Source: Pseudoxanthomonas broegbernensis (lineage in GTDB: Bacteria > Pseudomonadota > Gammaproteobacteria > Xanthomonadales > Xanthomonadaceae). From it: 54,458 nt of DNA. Position 1 is the first letter of the stretch. The number at the start of each line of letters is the position of its first letter. Location of the stretch: positions 1 through 54,458 of the forward strand of contig NZ_JACHGU010000010.1 in the NCBI RefSeq assembly GCF_014202435.1, written 5' to 3'. Made by a program: the position numbers and the translations under genes. A model generated the notes under the pieces. The model searched no databases. It saw only the letters and a list, made by a program, of their open reading frames with translations, and had not been told where the DNA came from. This document shows, one piece after another, positions 1 through 9,629 of this stretch.

Positions 1-95
1 TGGACGAAGCGCGCGGCCGCGCGCATCGGCCCGACGGTATGCGAGGAACTGGGCCCGATGCCAATCTTGAACAGGTCGAACGTGCTGACGGCCAT
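1..95 (-). CDS. sdaA: L-serine dehydratase, N-terminal fragment
   Basis: Only the first 31 codons lie in the window; the gene runs off the left edge. The start contains [15 protein letters not shown], the characteristic N-terminal signature of iron-sulfur L-serine ammonia-lyases, which convert L-serine to pyruvate and ammonia in the cytoplasm. The ATG at 95 has a GGAGG ribosome site about 7 nt upstream. The gene begins 17 nt after the cytochrome b561 stop codon on the same strand, so it looks like the last visible gene of the meta-pathway operon. That position suggests serine is a product of the catabolised substrate (inference). The identification is firm from the motif, but the catalytic cluster cysteines are outside the window. 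Confidence 0.85.
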   Translation of the reverse strand, partial: MAVSTFDLFKIGIGPSSSHTVGPMRAAARFV

Positions 96-112
96 GAGTC
101 TGCCTCCGCCGC

Positions 113-673
113 TCAGCCGCGCCGGCCCGGCAGCATCCGCCGCAGGGTCGCGTCGCGCGCGATCCAGTGGTGGTGCAGCGCGGCGAGCACGTGCACGGCG
201 ACCAGGGCCGCCAGGGTCCAGAACAGCCACAGGTGCGCGGTGTCCGCCGGCTTGCGCCAGGCCGGGTTCCTGTCCGCCAGCGGCGGCAGGTCGACCAGGC
301 CGAACCAGGGCAGCGGCTGGCCGGCGACCGAGTTGAGCAGCCAGCCCGACAGCGGCACCGCCAGCAGCAGGGCGTACATCAGCCCATGCGCCAGGCGCGC
401 CACGCGCAACTGCCAGGCCGGCCCGGGCAGCGCGGCCGGCGCGCGGACGAGCGCGCGCGCCAGCAGGCGCAGCAGGGCCACGCCCAGCACGGCGATGCCC
501 AGCGACTTGTGCAGCCCGTAGCACAGCTTGCGCAGCTCGCTGCCGCGCGGCATGTCCACCATCAGCAGGCCGAGCGTCGCCACCGACAGCAACAGCAGCA
601 CGCCCAGCCAGTGCAGCAGTTGCACCGGCAGGGCCCAGCGCGCGGGAGCGGCGGCGGCCACGGCGTGGCTCAT
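113..673 (-). CDS. Cytochrome b561 family protein
   Basis: A 186-residue integral membrane protein with four hydrophobic segments, about the usual length for bacterial cytochrome b561 (YodB/CybB) proteins. Conserved histidines suited to haem b ligation are visible: LHWLG near the start, LHKSLG in the second helix, and the HLWLFW and [10 protein letters not shown] segments near the end. Family members pass electrons across the inner membrane, and some act as superoxide:quinone oxidases. The start codon overlaps the transporter stop by 4 nt (ATGA), which argues for translational coupling. In this context a role in reducing imported ferric complexes is possible but is only inference. Family confident, function open. 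Confidence 0.85.
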   Translation of the reverse strand: MSHAVAAAAPARWALPVQLLHWLGVLLLLSVATLGLLMVDMPRGSELRKLCYGLHKSLGIAVLGVALLRLLARALVRAPAALPGPAWQLRVARLAHGLMYALLLAVPLSGWLLNSVAGQPLPWFGLVDLPPLADRNPAWRKPADTAHLWLFWTLAALVAVHVLAALHHHWIARDATLRRMLPGRRG

Positions 674-1962
674 GGCGTTCCGGCCACCGGGCGGCGGGTG
701 GTCCCGAACGCGATCAGCGCCAGCGCCAGCGCCGCGCAGAACATGATGTAGTACGCCGGCACCAGCTTGCTGCCGGTCAGGCCGACCAGCGAGGTCATGG
801 TCAGCGGCGCCAGCCCGCCGAACAGCAGCACGCCGAAGTTGTAGGAGATGGCCATGCCGGTGGAGCGCACGCCGGTGGGGAACAGCCCGGCCATCATTCC
901 CGGGGTCGGCCCCCAGATCAGGCTGATGACGATGGCGATGCTGATCTGCGCGGTGAGCAGGCGCGGCAGGTCCGGCGCGGCCACCACCCAGGCGAACAGC
1001 GGGTAGGACATCAGCCCGAACACGACCGCGCCGGTGCACAGCACCCGGCGCGCGCCGAAGCGGTCGGCCAGCCAGCCGGCCGCCGGGCACAGCAAGAACA
1101 GGATCGCGCCGCAGATGAACGAGCCCAGCAGCGCGTCGGAGAACGGCAGGCCCAACTGCTGCACCACGAACAGCGGCATGTAGATGAACCACAGGTAGTT
1201 GGACACCGTGCCCACCACGCACACGCCCAGCCCGGCCACCAGCGCGCCGTAGTGGCGGGTCAGCAGTTGCTTGAAGGTGAGCTGCTCGCCCTGCCTGGCC
1301 TTCACGAACGAGGGCGACTCCTGCACCTTGCGGCGGATGTAGAAGCCCACCGGCGCGATCAGCACGCCGAGCAGGAACGGGATGCGCCAGCCCCAGCTTT
1401 CCAGGTCCGATGGCGCCAGCAGCGCGCTCAGGCCGAAGCCGAACAGCGCCGCCACCGAGATCGCCAGCGCCTGCGAGCACATCTGCAGGCTGCCGAACAG
1501 CATCTTCCTCCCCGGCGGCGCGTACTCCACCAGCATGGCGGTGGCGCTGGCGAACTCGCCGCCCACCGACAGGCCCTGCAGCACCCGGGCCAGGACGATC
1601 AGGATCGGCGCGGCGATGCCGATGGCCACGTACGGCGGGGTGGCGCCGATCAGCAGCGTGGACACGCCCATCATCAGGATCATCAGGGTCAAGGCCGGCT
1701 TGCGCCCCACCCGGTCGGCGTACAGGCCCAGCAGCACGCCGCCGAACGGGCGCACCAGGTAGGAGATGGCGAAGGTGGCCGTGGCCAGGAGGGTGGCCAC
1801 GAACACGTCGTCGGCGGGGAAGAACGCCTTGGCGATCAGCCCGGTGAAGAAGCCGTAGATCAGGAAGTCGAACCACTCGAAGGCGTTGCCGATCACCGAG
1901 GAGGCGACCGCGCGGCGCATCGCCGCCTTGTCTATATGGACGTGTTCGGATGCTGCGGACAT
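670..1962 (-). CDS. MFS transporter, metabolite:H+ symporter (MHS/ProP-like) family
   Basis: A roughly 430-residue, 12-helix permease. It opens with [17 protein letters not shown], the typical first helix of the MHS family (ProP, KgtP, ShiA, citrate carriers), and has the MFS loop motif DRVGRKP after helix 2 and [15 protein letters not shown] in helix 4. I chose the ATG at 1962 because GGAG lies about 8 nt upstream; the frame is open to a GTG at 2001, which would add 13 residues. It follows the tautomerase gene of the meta pathway in the same direction. It probably imports an organic acid or aromatic acid used by the pathway with protons across the inner membrane. The substrate cannot be read from the sequence. 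Confidence 0.85.
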   Translation of the reverse strand: MSAASEHVHIDKAAMRRAVASSVIGNAFEWFDFLIYGFFTGLIAKAFFPADDVFVATLLATATFAISYLVRPFGGVLLGLYADRVGRKPALTLMILMMGVSTLLIGATPPYVAIGIAAPILIVLARVLQGLSVGGEFASATAMLVEYAPPGRKMLFGSLQMCSQALAISVAALFGFGLSALLAPSDLESWGWRIPFLLGVLIAPVGFYIRRKVQESPSFVKARQGEQLTFKQLLTRHYGALVAGLGVCVVGTVSNYLWFIYMPLFVVQQLGLPFSDALLGSFICGAILFLLCPAAGWLADRFGARRVLCTGAVVFGLMSYPLFAWVVAAPDLPRLLTAQISIAIVISLIWGPTPGMMAGLFPTGVRSTGMAISYNFGVLLFGGLAPLTMTSLVGLTGSKLVPAYYIMFCAALALALIAFGTTRRPVAGTP

Positions 1963-2020
1963 GCGGGTCTCCGGTGCTGCGGACGAGGGCGCGGACGGCA
2001 CGACGTGGGGGAGGTGCGTA

Positions 2021-2218
2021 TCAGCCGGTGGACGCGGGGGGCGATTTGGGCTCGCCGGCGGTGAACCACTGCGCCGGCGGGATCTCGTGGACCAGCACGC
2101 GCACCGCCGAGGCCGGCACCCCCAGGTGGGCGGTGGCCGCCTCGGTGACCGCGCGGGCGAAGGCCTGTTTCTGCTCGGGGCTGCGGCCGGCCAGGATGTG
2201 GGCGTGCACGATCGGCAT
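2021..2218 (-). CDS. dmpI: 4-oxalocrotonate tautomerase
   Basis: A 65-residue protein with the size and N-terminus (MPIVHAHILAG) of 4-oxalocrotonate tautomerases. Proline 1 after methionine removal is the catalytic base. It converts 2-hydroxymuconate to 2-oxohex-3-enedioate in the meta-cleavage pathway. The C-terminus is slightly longer than that of classic 62-residue enzymes. It starts two bases after the dmpH stop, inside an operon holding all other enzymes of the oxalocrotonate branch, which makes the assignment much safer than the short sequence alone would. Confidence 0.88.
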   Translation of the reverse strand: MPIVHAHILAGRSPEQKQAFARAVTEAATAHLGVPASAVRVLVHEIPPAQWFTAGEPKSPPASTG

Positions 2219-2220
2219 GG

Positions 2221-2988
2221 CTATTCCTCGACGTGGAAGCCGCAGCGGCCCAGCGCCTCGGCCTCCAGCGACACGTGGGTGCCGGCGATGAGCGCGCTGG
2301 CGGCGGTGGCGCCGCCGGCCAGGACGATGTCGCCCGGCTCCAGGCGCTCGCCGGCCTCGGCGACCACCCGCGCGGCGGCCACCAGCGAGCGCAGCGGATG
2401 GCCCAGGATCGCGGCGGTGGACCCGAACGCCTGCGGCCGGCCGTCGAAGCTCATCACCAGGCCCAGGTTGTCCAGGTCGGTGGCCGGGCTGCGCCAGGGG
2501 CCGACCACGAAGCCGGACGAGGAGCTGTTGTCGGCGACCACGTCGGTCAGCGAGAAGCGGAAGTCGCGGTAGCGCGAGTCGATGATCTCCAGCGCCGGCG
2601 CCACCGCCTCGACCGCGGCCAGCGCCTGCGGCGCGGTGACCCGGCCGGCCAGCGGCCGTGCGATCAGGAACGCCACTTCCGGCTCCACCCGCGGATGCAC
2701 GTAGTCGCGCAGGCGGATGGCGGCGCCGTCCTCGACCAGCATGGCCGAGGTCAGCCGGCCCCAGATCATGTCGGAGACGCCCATCTGCACCATCTTGGCG
2801 CGGCTGGTGAAGCCCATCTTGATGCCGATGCGGCGCTCGCCGCGGGCCAGGCGCCGCTCGATGCTCAGCTTCTGGATGGCGTAGGCCTGCTCCAGGCTGA
2901 TCGCCTGCTCCAGTTGCGGGGTGGCGGTGGCGCCGTGGGCGGCGGCGTCCAGGCGCTGCGCCAGGGCGTTCAGGTCCACGGTATTCAT
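2221..2988 (-). CDS. dmpH: 2-oxo-3-hexenedioate decarboxylase (4-oxalocrotonate decarboxylase)
   Basis: A 255-residue member of the fumarylacetoacetate hydrolase-fold hydratase/decarboxylase family. Visible family motifs are [25 protein letters not shown] (acidic metal ligands) and [14 protein letters not shown]. It decarboxylates 4-oxalocrotonate to 2-oxopent-4-enoate with Mg2+ and normally works in complex with the hydratase DmpE, also encoded in this operon. The start codon overlaps the aldolase stop by 4 nt (ATGA). It is separated from its relative DmpE (4984-5799) by the aldolase and dehydrogenase genes. The decarboxylase rather than hydratase call rests on the SNxx-type [12 protein letters not shown] region and on another gene fitting DmpE better. 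Confidence 0.87.
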   Translation of the reverse strand: MNTVDLNALAQRLDAAAHGATATPQLEQAISLEQAYAIQKLSIERRLARGERRIGIKMGFTSRAKMVQMGVSDMIWGRLTSAMLVEDGAAIRLRDYVHPRVEPEVAFLIARPLAGRVTAPQALAAVEAVAPALEIIDSRYRDFRFSLTDVVADNSSSSGFVVGPWRSPATDLDNLGLVMSFDGRPQAFGSTAAILGHPLRSLVAAARVVAEAGERLEPGDIVLAGGATAASALIAGTHVSLEAEALGRCGFHVEE

Positions 2989-4037
2989 GCGGCGGCCTCC
3001 TTGGTGTCGCGCTTGCGCGCCAGCAGGTCCAGCGCGACGTCGACGATCATGTCCTCCTGGCCGCCGACCATGCGCCGCCGCCCCAGCTCGATCAGGATCG
3101 AGCGCGCGTCCAGGCCGTAGTCGGCCGCGGCCTTCTCGGCGTGGCGCAGGAAGCTGGAGTACACGCCGGCGTAGCCCAGGCTCAGGGTCTCGCGGTCGAC
3201 GCGGACCGGGCGGTCCTGCAGCGGCCGCACCAGGTCCTCGGCCGCGTCCATCAGCGCGAACACGTCGCAGCCGTGGTTCCAGCCCATGCGCTGCGCCGCG
3301 GCGACGAACACCTCCAGCGGGGCGTTGCCGGCGCCGGCGCCCATGCCGGCCAGCGAGGCGTCCACGCGGGCGACGCCGTTCTCCACCGCGACGATGGAGT
3401 TGGCCACGCCCAGCGACAGGTTGTGGTGGGCATGGATGCCGATCTGCGTTTCCGGCTTCAGCGCGTCGCGCAGGGCGCGCACGCGCTCGCGCGCGCCGTC
3501 CATGGTCAGGGCGCCGCCGGAGTCGGTCACGTACACGCAGTACGCGCCGTAGTCCTCCATCTTCCTGGCCTGCTCGGCCAGCTCGGCCGGGGCGATCATG
3601 TGGCTCATCATCAGGAAGCCGGCCACGTCGATGTCCAGCCGCCGGGCTTCCTCGATGTGCTGCCTGGCCACGTCGGCCTCGGTGCAGTGGGTGGCCACGC
3701 GCACCGAGCGCACGCCCACGGTCACCGCCGCGCGCAGTTCGTGCACGGTGCCGATGCCCGGCAGCAGCAGGGTGGTCAGCCGGGCCTGCTGCACGCTCTC
3801 GGCCACCGCCTCGATCCACTCCAGGTCGCTGTGGCGGCCGAAGCCGTAGTTGAAGCTGGAACCGGCCAGGCCGTCGCCGTGGGCGACCTCGATGGCGGCC
3901 ACGCCGGCGCGGTCCAGCGCCGAAGCGATGGCGCGCACGTGGTCCAGCCCGTACTGGTGGCGGATGGCGTGCATGCCGTCGCGCAGGGTCACGTCCTGGA
4001 TGTACAGACGGTCGGTCTTCGGATCGATGGCGGCCAT
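2985..4037 (-). CDS. dmpG: 4-hydroxy-2-oxovalerate aldolase
   Basis: A 350-residue HMGL-like TIM-barrel aldolase. It has the N-terminal motif [11 protein letters not shown] with the catalytic arginine and metal-binding aspartate (R19, D20) and the metal-binding [10 protein letters not shown]. It cleaves 4-hydroxy-2-oxovalerate to pyruvate and acetaldehyde; in this family the acetaldehyde is channelled to the partner dehydrogenase DmpF, encoded just upstream with a 1-nt stop/start overlap (TGATG). Length is normal for the family (about 340-350). The C-terminal part with [21 protein letters not shown] sequence is also typical. All catalytic residues I can place are intact. Confidence 0.93.
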   Translation of the reverse strand: MAAIDPKTDRLYIQDVTLRDGMHAIRHQYGLDHVRAIASALDRAGVAAIEVAHGDGLAGSSFNYGFGRHSDLEWIEAVAESVQQARLTTLLLPGIGTVHELRAAVTVGVRSVRVATHCTEADVARQHIEEARRLDIDVAGFLMMSHMIAPAELAEQARKMEDYGAYCVYVTDSGGALTMDGARERVRALRDALKPETQIGIHAHHNLSLGVANSIVAVENGVARVDASLAGMGAGAGNAPLEVFVAAAQRMGWNHGCDVFALMDAAEDLVRPLQDRPVRVDRETLSLGYAGVYSSFLRHAEKAAADYGLDARSILIELGRRRMVGGQEDMIVDVALDLLARKRDTKEAAA

Positions 4038-4978
4038 CACGCCACCTCCTTCTGCAGCGACAGTTCGGCCATGCGCTCGGCCGCGGCCAGCGCCGCCGAG
4101 GTCATGATGTCGAGGTTGCCGGCGTAGGCCGGCAGGTAGTGGCCGGCGCCCTCGACCTCGAGGAACACCGAGACCTTCAGCCCCGGCGCGGCGCCGTGCT
4201 GGCGCAGGATCGCCGCGCAGGCGGCCGCGTCCAGCGCCTCGAACTGCACGTCCTGCTTGAGCCGGTAGCCGGGCACGTAGCCGGCCACGGTGGCGACCAT
4301 GGCCTGGATCGAGGCGCGGATGGCGTCCGGGTCGCCGCCCTGGGTCAGGCAGTAGACCGTGTCGCGCATGATCAGCGGCGGCTCGGCCGGGTTGAGCACG
4401 ATGATCGCCTTGCCGCGGGCGGCGCCGCCGACCGACTCGATCGCGCGCGAGGTGGTCTCGGTGAACTCGTCGATGTTGGCGCGCGTGCCCGGGCCGGCCG
4501 ACTTGCTGGCGATGGAGGCCACGATCTCGGCGTAGCGCACCGGCGCCGCGCGCGCCACCGCGGCCACGATGGGGATGGTGGCCTGGCCGCCGCAGGTGAC
4601 CATGTTCACGTTGGCCGCGTGCAGGTGCTCGTCCAGGTTCACCGCCGGCACCGTGTACGGGCCGATCGCGGCGGGGGTCAGGTCGATGGCGCGCTTGCCG
4701 TCGGCCTTCAGCAGCTCGGCGTGCTTCGCGTGCGCGCCGGCGGACGTGGCGTCGAACACGATCTCGATGTCGGCGTACCCGGGCATCGCCCGCAGTCCGT
4801 CGATGCCCTCGTGGGTGGTGGCCACGCCGAGCCGGCGCGCGCGCGCCAGCCCGTCCGATTCCGGATCCACGCCGACCATCGCCGCCATCTCCAGGTGGCG
4901 GCCGTGGCGCAGCAGCTTGATCATCAGGTCGGTGCCGATGTTGCCCGAGCCGATCACGGCGACCTTGCACTTGCCCAT
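4037..4978 (-). CDS. dmpF: Acetaldehyde dehydrogenase (acylating)
   Basis: A 313-residue enzyme with the N-terminal nucleotide-binding glycine motif [11 protein letters not shown] and the catalytic cysteine in [12 protein letters not shown] (C129). It oxidises acetaldehyde to acetyl-CoA with NAD+ and CoA, working as a channelling complex with the DmpG aldolase encoded immediately downstream. Length matches the family (about 310-316). The start lies 5 nt after the dmpE stop. This step delivers one of the two central metabolites, acetyl-CoA, from the ring-cleavage product. Confidence 0.94.
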   Translation of the reverse strand: MGKCKVAVIGSGNIGTDLMIKLLRHGRHLEMAAMVGVDPESDGLARARRLGVATTHEGIDGLRAMPGYADIEIVFDATSAGAHAKHAELLKADGKRAIDLTPAAIGPYTVPAVNLDEHLHAANVNMVTCGGQATIPIVAAVARAAPVRYAEIVASIASKSAGPGTRANIDEFTETTSRAIESVGGAARGKAIIVLNPAEPPLIMRDTVYCLTQGGDPDAIRASIQAMVATVAGYVPGYRLKQDVQFEALDAAACAAILRQHGAAPGLKVSVFLEVEGAGHYLPAYAGNLDIMTSAALAAAERMAELSLQKEVA

Positions 4979-4983
4979 GTCTG

Positions 4984-5799
4984 TCACTCCCCGGAGAAGA
5001 CGGCCGCGACCCGGCCCAGGCCGGAGATGCGTGCCTCGAAGACGTCGCCCGGCCGCACCGCGGCCATCGGGCCGAGCGCGCCGGACAGGACCGTGTCGCC
5101 CGCGCGCAGCGGGCGGCCGGTGCGCGCGGCGGTGCGGGCCAGCCACACCACCGCGTTGAGCGGGTTGCCCAGGCAGGCCGCGCCGCAGCCCAGCGAGACC
5201 GGCTCGCCGGCCTTCTCCAGGCTCATGCCGCACAGGCGCAGGTCGAACGCGTCGACCTTCCTCGGGCTGCCGCCGAGCACGTACAGGCCGGAGGAGGCGT
5301 TGTCGGCGATGGTGTCGAGGATGCTGATCTTCCAGTCGCGCACGCGGCTGTCGACGATCTCGATGGCCGGCAGCGCGTAGCCGATGGCATTGAGCACGTG
5401 GGCCAGGGTCGGCCGCTCCGCGTCCAGGTCGCGCTCGAGCACGAAGGCGATCTCGGCCTCGACCTTGGGCTGGATCAGGCGCGACAGCGGCATTTCCTCG
5501 CCGTCGCCGTAGGCCATGTCGTCGAACAGCATGCCGTAGTCGGGCTGGTCCACGCCCAGTTGCTTCTGCACCGCCACCGAGGTCAGGCCGACCTTGCGCC
5601 CGACCAGGCGGCGGCCGCCGGCCAGCGCCTCCTCGGTGAGCAGGTGCTGGACCGTGTAGGCGGCGTCGATGCCGTCGGTTTCGATCAGCGGCTTGACCGG
5701 GTCGCAGGCGGTTGCCGTGCGCGCGGCCTGCCCCAGCAGGCGCGCGGCCTCGCGGACCGGGCCGGACGCGGCCAGTACGTCAAAGCTTGATGCAGACAT
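4984..5799 (-). CDS. dmpE: 2-oxopent-4-enoate hydratase (2-hydroxypenta-2,4-dienoate hydratase)
   Basis: A 271-residue member of the fumarylacetoacetate hydrolase-fold family, paralogous to dmpH in the same operon. Motifs include [32 protein letters not shown] with the acidic metal ligands, and [15 protein letters not shown]. It hydrates 2-oxopent-4-enoate to 4-hydroxy-2-oxovalerate. The GLTSxAVQxxLGV segment favours the hydratase over the decarboxylase subgroup. The start overlaps the dmpC stop by 20 nt. An internal start would remove that overlap, but residues near the N-terminus look genuine. Confidence 0.88.
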   Translation of the reverse strand: MSASSFDVLAASGPVREAARLLGQAARTATACDPVKPLIETDGIDAAYTVQHLLTEEALAGGRRLVGRKVGLTSVAVQKQLGVDQPDYGMLFDDMAYGDGEEMPLSRLIQPKVEAEIAFVLERDLDAERPTLAHVLNAIGYALPAIEIVDSRVRDWKISILDTIADNASSGLYVLGGSPRKVDAFDLRLCGMSLEKAGEPVSLGCGAACLGNPLNAVVWLARTAARTGRPLRAGDTVLSGALGPMAAVRPGDVFEARISGLGRVAAVFSGE

Positions 5800-7273
5800 T
5801 GCGCAGCTCCGTGTAGAACTCCAGCCCGTGGACGCCGCCCTCGCGGCCGATGCCCGACTGCTTGGCGCCGCCGAAGGCGGTGCGCAGGTCGCGCAGGAAC
5901 CAACTGTTGACCCAGGCGATGCCGACCTCGATGGCCGCGGCCACGCGGTGGGCGCGGGCCAGGTCGCGGGTCCAGATGGAGGTGGCCAGGCCGTAGGGGC
6001 TGTCGTTGGCGGCGGCCACCGCCTCGTCCTCGCGGTCGAACGGGGCGATGTGGCAGCACGGGCCGAAGATCTCCTCGCTCAGCACCGTCGAATCGGCCGG
6101 CAGCCCGGTCCAGATGGTCGGCTGCACCCACCAGCCGCCGGACAGCGGCGCCGGCAGCTCCGGCACGTCGCCGCCGGTGACCACGGTGGCGCCGTCGGCG
6201 CGGGCGCGGGCGTAGTAGCCCAGCACCTTGTCGCGGTGCTCGCGGCTGATCAGCGGGCCGAAGTCGGTGCCCTCGGCGTTCGGGTCGCCCGGGCGCAGCG
6301 CCTCGGCGGCGGTCTTGAGCCGCTGCACGAACGCGTCGAAAACCGGCCGTTCCACGTAGATGCGCTCGGTGCCCAGGCACACCTGGCCGGCGTTGAGGAA
6401 GGCGGCGCGGGCGATGCCGGCCACCGCCGCGTCCAGGTCGCAGTCGGCGAACACCACCGCCGCGTTCTTGCCGCCCAGCTCGAAGGACACCGGGCGCACG
6501 CCCGCTGCGGCGGCCTTCATGATCGCCGTGCCGGTGCGGGTCTCGCCGGTGAAGGTGATGGCGTTCACCCCGGGGTGCTCGGCCAGGTACTGGCCGGCGC
6601 TGTCCGGGCCGAAGCCGTGGACCACGTTGAACACGCCCGGCGGCACCCCGGCCGCGTTCATCACCTCGGCCAGCAGGGTGGTGGTGCTGGGCGTCTCCTC
6701 CGAGGGCTTGACCACCACGGTGTTGCCGAAGGCCAGGGCCGGCGCCACCTTCCAGGTCATCAGCAGCAGCGGCAGGTTCCACGGGCAGATCACCGCGATC
6801 ACCCCGCGCGGGGTGCGCAGGCCGTAGTTCAGGGCCACGCCGCCGTCGGAGGTGGGCGAGCGGAACGCCTCGGTGGCCGAGTTGGAGATCTGGTCGGCGA
6901 ACAGGTCGAAGTTGGCCGCGCCGCGCGGGATGTCCAGGTGGCTGGCCAGGCCGGCCGGCTTGCCGGTATCGCGGATCTCGGCGGCCAGGAACTCGTCGAA
7001 GCGGGCGCGGATGCCGTCGGCCAGCCGGCGCAGGATGTCCGCGCGCTGGGCGTCGGTGAACGCGCCCCAGGGCCCGCGCAGCGCGGCGCGCGCGGCGTTC
7101 ACCGCCTGGTCCACGATGCCGGCGTCGGCCTCGTGGACGTGGCCGACCACCTGCCCGGTGGCGGGATCGACGTTGGCAAACGTCGGCCGGCTGGATGCGA
7201 CCGGCCGGCCACCGATGTAGTGGGTCAGGACGGGGAGCGGGGCTTCCTGGAGTTGCGCTGCGGGATTGTTCAT
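5780..7273 (-). CDS. dmpC: 2-hydroxymuconic semialdehyde dehydrogenase
   Basis: A 497-residue aldehyde dehydrogenase with all active-site residues in place: N166 in ICPWNLP, E265 in SFELGGKN and C299 in [10 protein letters not shown]. The GQVCLGTER signature is typical of hydroxymuconic and aminomuconic semialdehyde dehydrogenases. It oxidises 2-hydroxymuconate semialdehyde with NAD+ to 2-hydroxymuconate, committing carbon to the oxalocrotonate branch. No hydrolase of the DmpD type is visible, so this branch appears to be the only one. It is the first gene of the minus-strand operon, divergent from the M20/dioxygenase operon with about 240 bp between. An aminomuconate substrate cannot be excluded, but no deaminase is encoded nearby. 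Confidence 0.88.
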   Translation of the reverse strand: MNNPAAQLQEAPLPVLTHYIGGRPVASSRPTFANVDPATGQVVGHVHEADAGIVDQAVNAARAALRGPWGAFTDAQRADILRRLADGIRARFDEFLAAEIRDTGKPAGLASHLDIPRGAANFDLFADQISNSATEAFRSPTSDGGVALNYGLRTPRGVIAVICPWNLPLLLMTWKVAPALAFGNTVVVKPSEETPSTTTLLAEVMNAAGVPPGVFNVVHGFGPDSAGQYLAEHPGVNAITFTGETRTGTAIMKAAAAGVRPVSFELGGKNAAVVFADCDLDAAVAGIARAAFLNAGQVCLGTERIYVERPVFDAFVQRLKTAAEALRPGDPNAEGTDFGPLISREHRDKVLGYYARARADGATVVTGGDVPELPAPLSGGWWVQPTIWTGLPADSTVLSEEIFGPCCHIAPFDREDEAVAAANDSPYGLATSIWTRDLARAHRVAAAIEVGIAWVNSWFLRDLRTAFGGAKQSGIGREGGVHGLEFYTELRNVCIKL

Positions 7274-7298
7274 GGGCTGGCCGTAGTGGAGTCCGTTC

Positions 7299-7377
7299 GG
7301 ATTTACGAAATTCCCGGGGGACGGCGCGATGCCGTAGGCGGCTGTCCGCGAGGAATCTAAGGTAAAAAGTCGAAATT
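7299..7377. promoter_or_regulatory. Candidate operator sites upstream of dmpC
   Basis: Two short palindrome-like elements lie in the divergent intergenic region. At 7299-7314 an imperfect inverted repeat is centred on ACGAAATT, with two mismatched pairs. At 7370-7377 there is an exact TCGAAATT. The same 8-mer recurs at 7433-7440 and upstream of both TonB receptors. These are seen directly; the binding protein is unknown, and the AraC- or GntR-family regulators of this island are the obvious candidates. Confidence 0.45.
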
Positions 7378-7426
7378 CGTCAATTCAACGAGCCGGATCA
7401 TGCACCATTTCGCGCCCGTTGTCGCG

Positions 7427-7473
7427 TAAATATCGAAATTATGTTTGACAATGCCAGGCGCCTCTGGTCTGAT
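7427..7473 (+). promoter_or_regulatory. Promoter and activator-like box of the M20/dioxygenase operon
   Basis: A perfect -35 hexamer TTGACA (7445-7450) is followed after 17 nt by TCTGAT (7468-7473) as a weak -10. The 18 bp directly upstream (7427-7444, containing ATATCGAAATTAT) match 14 of 18 positions of the block just upstream of the TTGACG of the second TonB receptor operon. This promoter overlaps an upstream TTG start that would extend the M20 protein, which supports the ATG at 7517 as the true start. Confidence 0.55.
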
Positions 7474-7516
7474 CGATGCTGTCAAGTCCTTCCCCGAACC
7501 GGAGCTGCGTTCCCCC

Positions 7517-8671
7517 ATGGCCGTCGTCCCCGCCCCCCTGCTCGCCCTCGCCCCCCGCATGACCGAATGGCGGCACCGCATCCATGCCTGGCCCGAGCTG
7601 GGCTTCGAGGAGGAGCGCACCGCGGCGCTGGTGGCGCAGGTGCTGGGCGGGCTGGGCCTGGAAGTGCACGCCGGGCTGGGCGGCACCGGCGTGGTGGCGG
7701 TGATCGACAGCGGCAAGCCGGGCCTGTCCATCGGCCTGCGCGCGGACATGGACGCGCTGCCGATGGACGAGCACAACGACCTGCCGTACCGCTCGCAGCG
7801 TCCGGGCGTGGCCCATACCTGCGGCCACGACGGCCACACCTCGGCGCTGCTGGGCACGGCCGAGTACCTGGTCGCGCATCCGCCGGCCAGCGGCCGGGTG
7901 GTGCTGATCTTCCAGCCGGCCGAGGAAGGCGGGCGCGGCGCGATCAAGATGGTCGAGGACGGCCTGTTCGAGCGCTGGCCCTGCGACGAGGTCTACGCCT
8001 TCCACAACATGCCGCTGCTCGGCACCGGCCGGGCCAGCGTGCGCACCGGCGCCACCCTGCAGTCGCTGGCGGTGTTCGAGATCGGGATCGAGGGCGTGGG
8101 CGGCCACGCCGCCGCCCCGCACAAGGCCACCGACCCGCTGCAGGTGGCCGCGCGCCTGGCGGTGGACATCGGTGCGATCGTCGGACGCCACATCGACCCG
8201 ATGGAGGCGGCGCTGATCAACGTCGGCAAGCTGCAGGCCGGCACCACCCACAACATCATCCCCTCCACCGCCTCGCTCAGCGGCACCATCCGCGCGCTGT
8301 CCAAGGACGTGCACGAGGAGATGCTCGGCCGCCTGCACGCGCTGTGCGAGGGCCACGCGCGGATCTCCGGCTGCACGATCGACCTGCAGATCCCGCATTC
8401 GTGCCCGCCGTGCGTCAACGCGCCCGAGCAGGCCGCCCTGGCCGCGCAGGCGCTGGGCGACGTGCTGGGCGCGGAGAACGTGGAGACCGACCGCCGCGCC
8501 TATCCGTTCTCCGACGACTTCTCCTACATGCTGGAGCAGTGGCCGGGCGCCTACCTGTTCCTGGGCATGGACAGCGCCATGTGCCACCACCCGACCTTCC
8601 GCTTCGACGACCACCTGCTGCCGGTGGCCGCCAGCGTGTTCGCCCGCATCGTGCAGCGCCGGCTGGGGTGA
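7517..8671 (+). CDS. M20D family aminoacylase (hippurate hydrolase-like amidohydrolase)
   Basis: A 384-residue metallohydrolase of the M20D group, which includes hippurate hydrolase and indole-acetyl-amino acid hydrolases that split aroyl- or aryl-amino acid amides. Motifs: RxxIHAWPELGFEE near the N-terminus, RADMDALP, the metal-binding HTCGHDGHT (C102, H104), FQPAEEG (E136/E137), HNMP (H163) and a C-terminal CHHPTFRFDD histidine. All expected metal ligands are present. The start at 7517 was chosen because a TTGACA promoter occupies the longer upstream extension and GGAG lies about 12 nt before the ATG. No signal peptide is seen, so it should be cytoplasmic. Being first in the ring-cleavage operon, it probably releases the aromatic acid and an amino acid (inference). 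Confidence 0.88.
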   Translation: MAVVPAPLLALAPRMTEWRHRIHAWPELGFEEERTAALVAQVLGGLGLEVHAGLGGTGVVAVIDSGKPGLSIGLRADMDALPMDEHNDLPYRSQRPGVAHTCGHDGHTSALLGTAEYLVAHPPASGRVVLIFQPAEEGGRGAIKMVEDGLFERWPCDEVYAFHNMPLLGTGRASVRTGATLQSLAVFEIGIEGVGGHAAAPHKATDPLQVAARLAVDIGAIVGRHIDPMEAALINVGKLQAGTTHNIIPSTASLSGTIRALSKDVHEEMLGRLHALCEGHARISGCTIDLQIPHSCPPCVNAPEQAALAAQALGDVLGAENVETDRRAYPFSDDFSYMLEQWPGAYLFLGMDSAMCHHPTFRFDDHLLPVAASVFARIVQRRLG

Positions 8672-8738
8672 GGCCCGGCGCCCTGCGGCGCGCGGCAGCA
8701 CCGAGGCCCCACGAGCCCACCGATCGAAGAGGCCCTTC

Positions 8739-9629
8739 ATGAGCAAGCTGATCGAACAACTGCGCTACGTCCACCTCGGCAGCCGCGACCCGGAAGCCGC
8801 CGCCCGCTTCGCCGAGGACCGCCTGGGCCTGCGCGTCGTCTCCCGCGAGGACGGGCAGTGGCTGTTGCGCGGCGACGGCCGCGCCTACTGCCTGGCCTTT
8901 TCCGCCTCGCGCACCCAGGCCGTGGGCCTGCAGGTGCGCGACGAGCAGGCGCTGGACCTGGCCGCCGAGCGCCTGGCCGCGCACGGCATCGCCGCGCGCC
9001 GCGACGATGCCCTGGCCGCGCGCCGCCTGGCCAAGGCGCTGCTGGCCTTCACCCTGCCCGGCGGGGTGGAGGTGGAACTGGTGGCGCGGCCGCTGGACCA
9101 GGGCTGGCGCTTCTTCCCCAGCCGCGAGATCGGGCAGCAGGGGCTGGCCGACGTGGCCCTGCGCTCGACCCGGGTGGCCGAGGACGAGGCGGTGCTGGTC
9201 GACGCCCTGGGCCTGCGCGTGAGCGACTGGGTGGGCGACGCGGCCTACCTGGCGCTGGACGCGGCCCACCACCGCCTGTCGCTGCACCCGTCCCCCGCCA
9301 CCGGCGTGCTGGCGGTGGAATTCCAGCTCGATTGCCTGGACCAGATGATGCAGGCCTGGTACCGCCTGCGCGACGCCGGGCAGGCGCCGGCGCACGGCCC
9401 GGGCCGCCGCCCGACCTCCGGCCAGGCCTTCCTTGCTTTCGACGGCCCGGATGCGACGTACTTCGGCTTCGTCGCCGAAGGCCGGGTGCCGGCCGAGGGC
9501 GAGCGCCCGCGCCAGTTCGCCCCGGACGCGGCCTCGTACTGCACCTGGGGCAGCGAATGCCGCATCGCCGAGTACGGCGCGCAGGCGCCCGTGCGCGGCC
9601 GCCCGCACCTGCGCGAGGTGGGCGCATGA
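8739..9629 (+). CDS. VOC-fold dioxygenase-like protein lacking the iron ligands
   Basis: A 296-residue protein with two vicinal-oxygen-chelate halves, clearly paralogous to the next gene. Aligned by eye to it, the three iron positions are replaced: D138 for H140, F195 for H197 and G243 for E245. The flanking structural residues are conserved, for example GLADVAL against GFSHIGL and FLAFDGPD against FLYFEGPD. It is therefore unlikely to be a catalytic extradiol dioxygenase on its own. It ends with a 4-nt ATGA overlap with the intact paralogue, which suggests co-translation and possibly a hetero-oligomer. The ribosome site GAAGAGG precedes the ATG. Role inferred: structural or substrate-binding partner. 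Confidence 0.85.
   Translation: MSKLIEQLRYVHLGSRDPEAAARFAEDRLGLRVVSREDGQWLLRGDGRAYCLAFSASRTQAVGLQVRDEQALDLAAERLAAHGIAARRDDALAARRLAKALLAFTLPGGVEVELVARPLDQGWRFFPSREIGQQGLADVALRSTRVAEDEAVLVDALGLRVSDWVGDAAYLALDAAHHRLSLHPSPATGVLAVEFQLDCLDQMMQAWYRLRDAGQAPAHGPGRRPTSGQAFLAFDGPDATYFGFVAEGRVPAEGERPRQFAPDAASYCTWGSECRIAEYGAQAPVRGRPHLREVGA

Noticed and set aside
7445..7516. N-terminal extension of the M20 enzyme from TTG 7445
   Set aside because: The TTG coincides with a perfect TTGACA -35 box, and the family normally starts shortly before the RxxIHAxPELGFEE motif.
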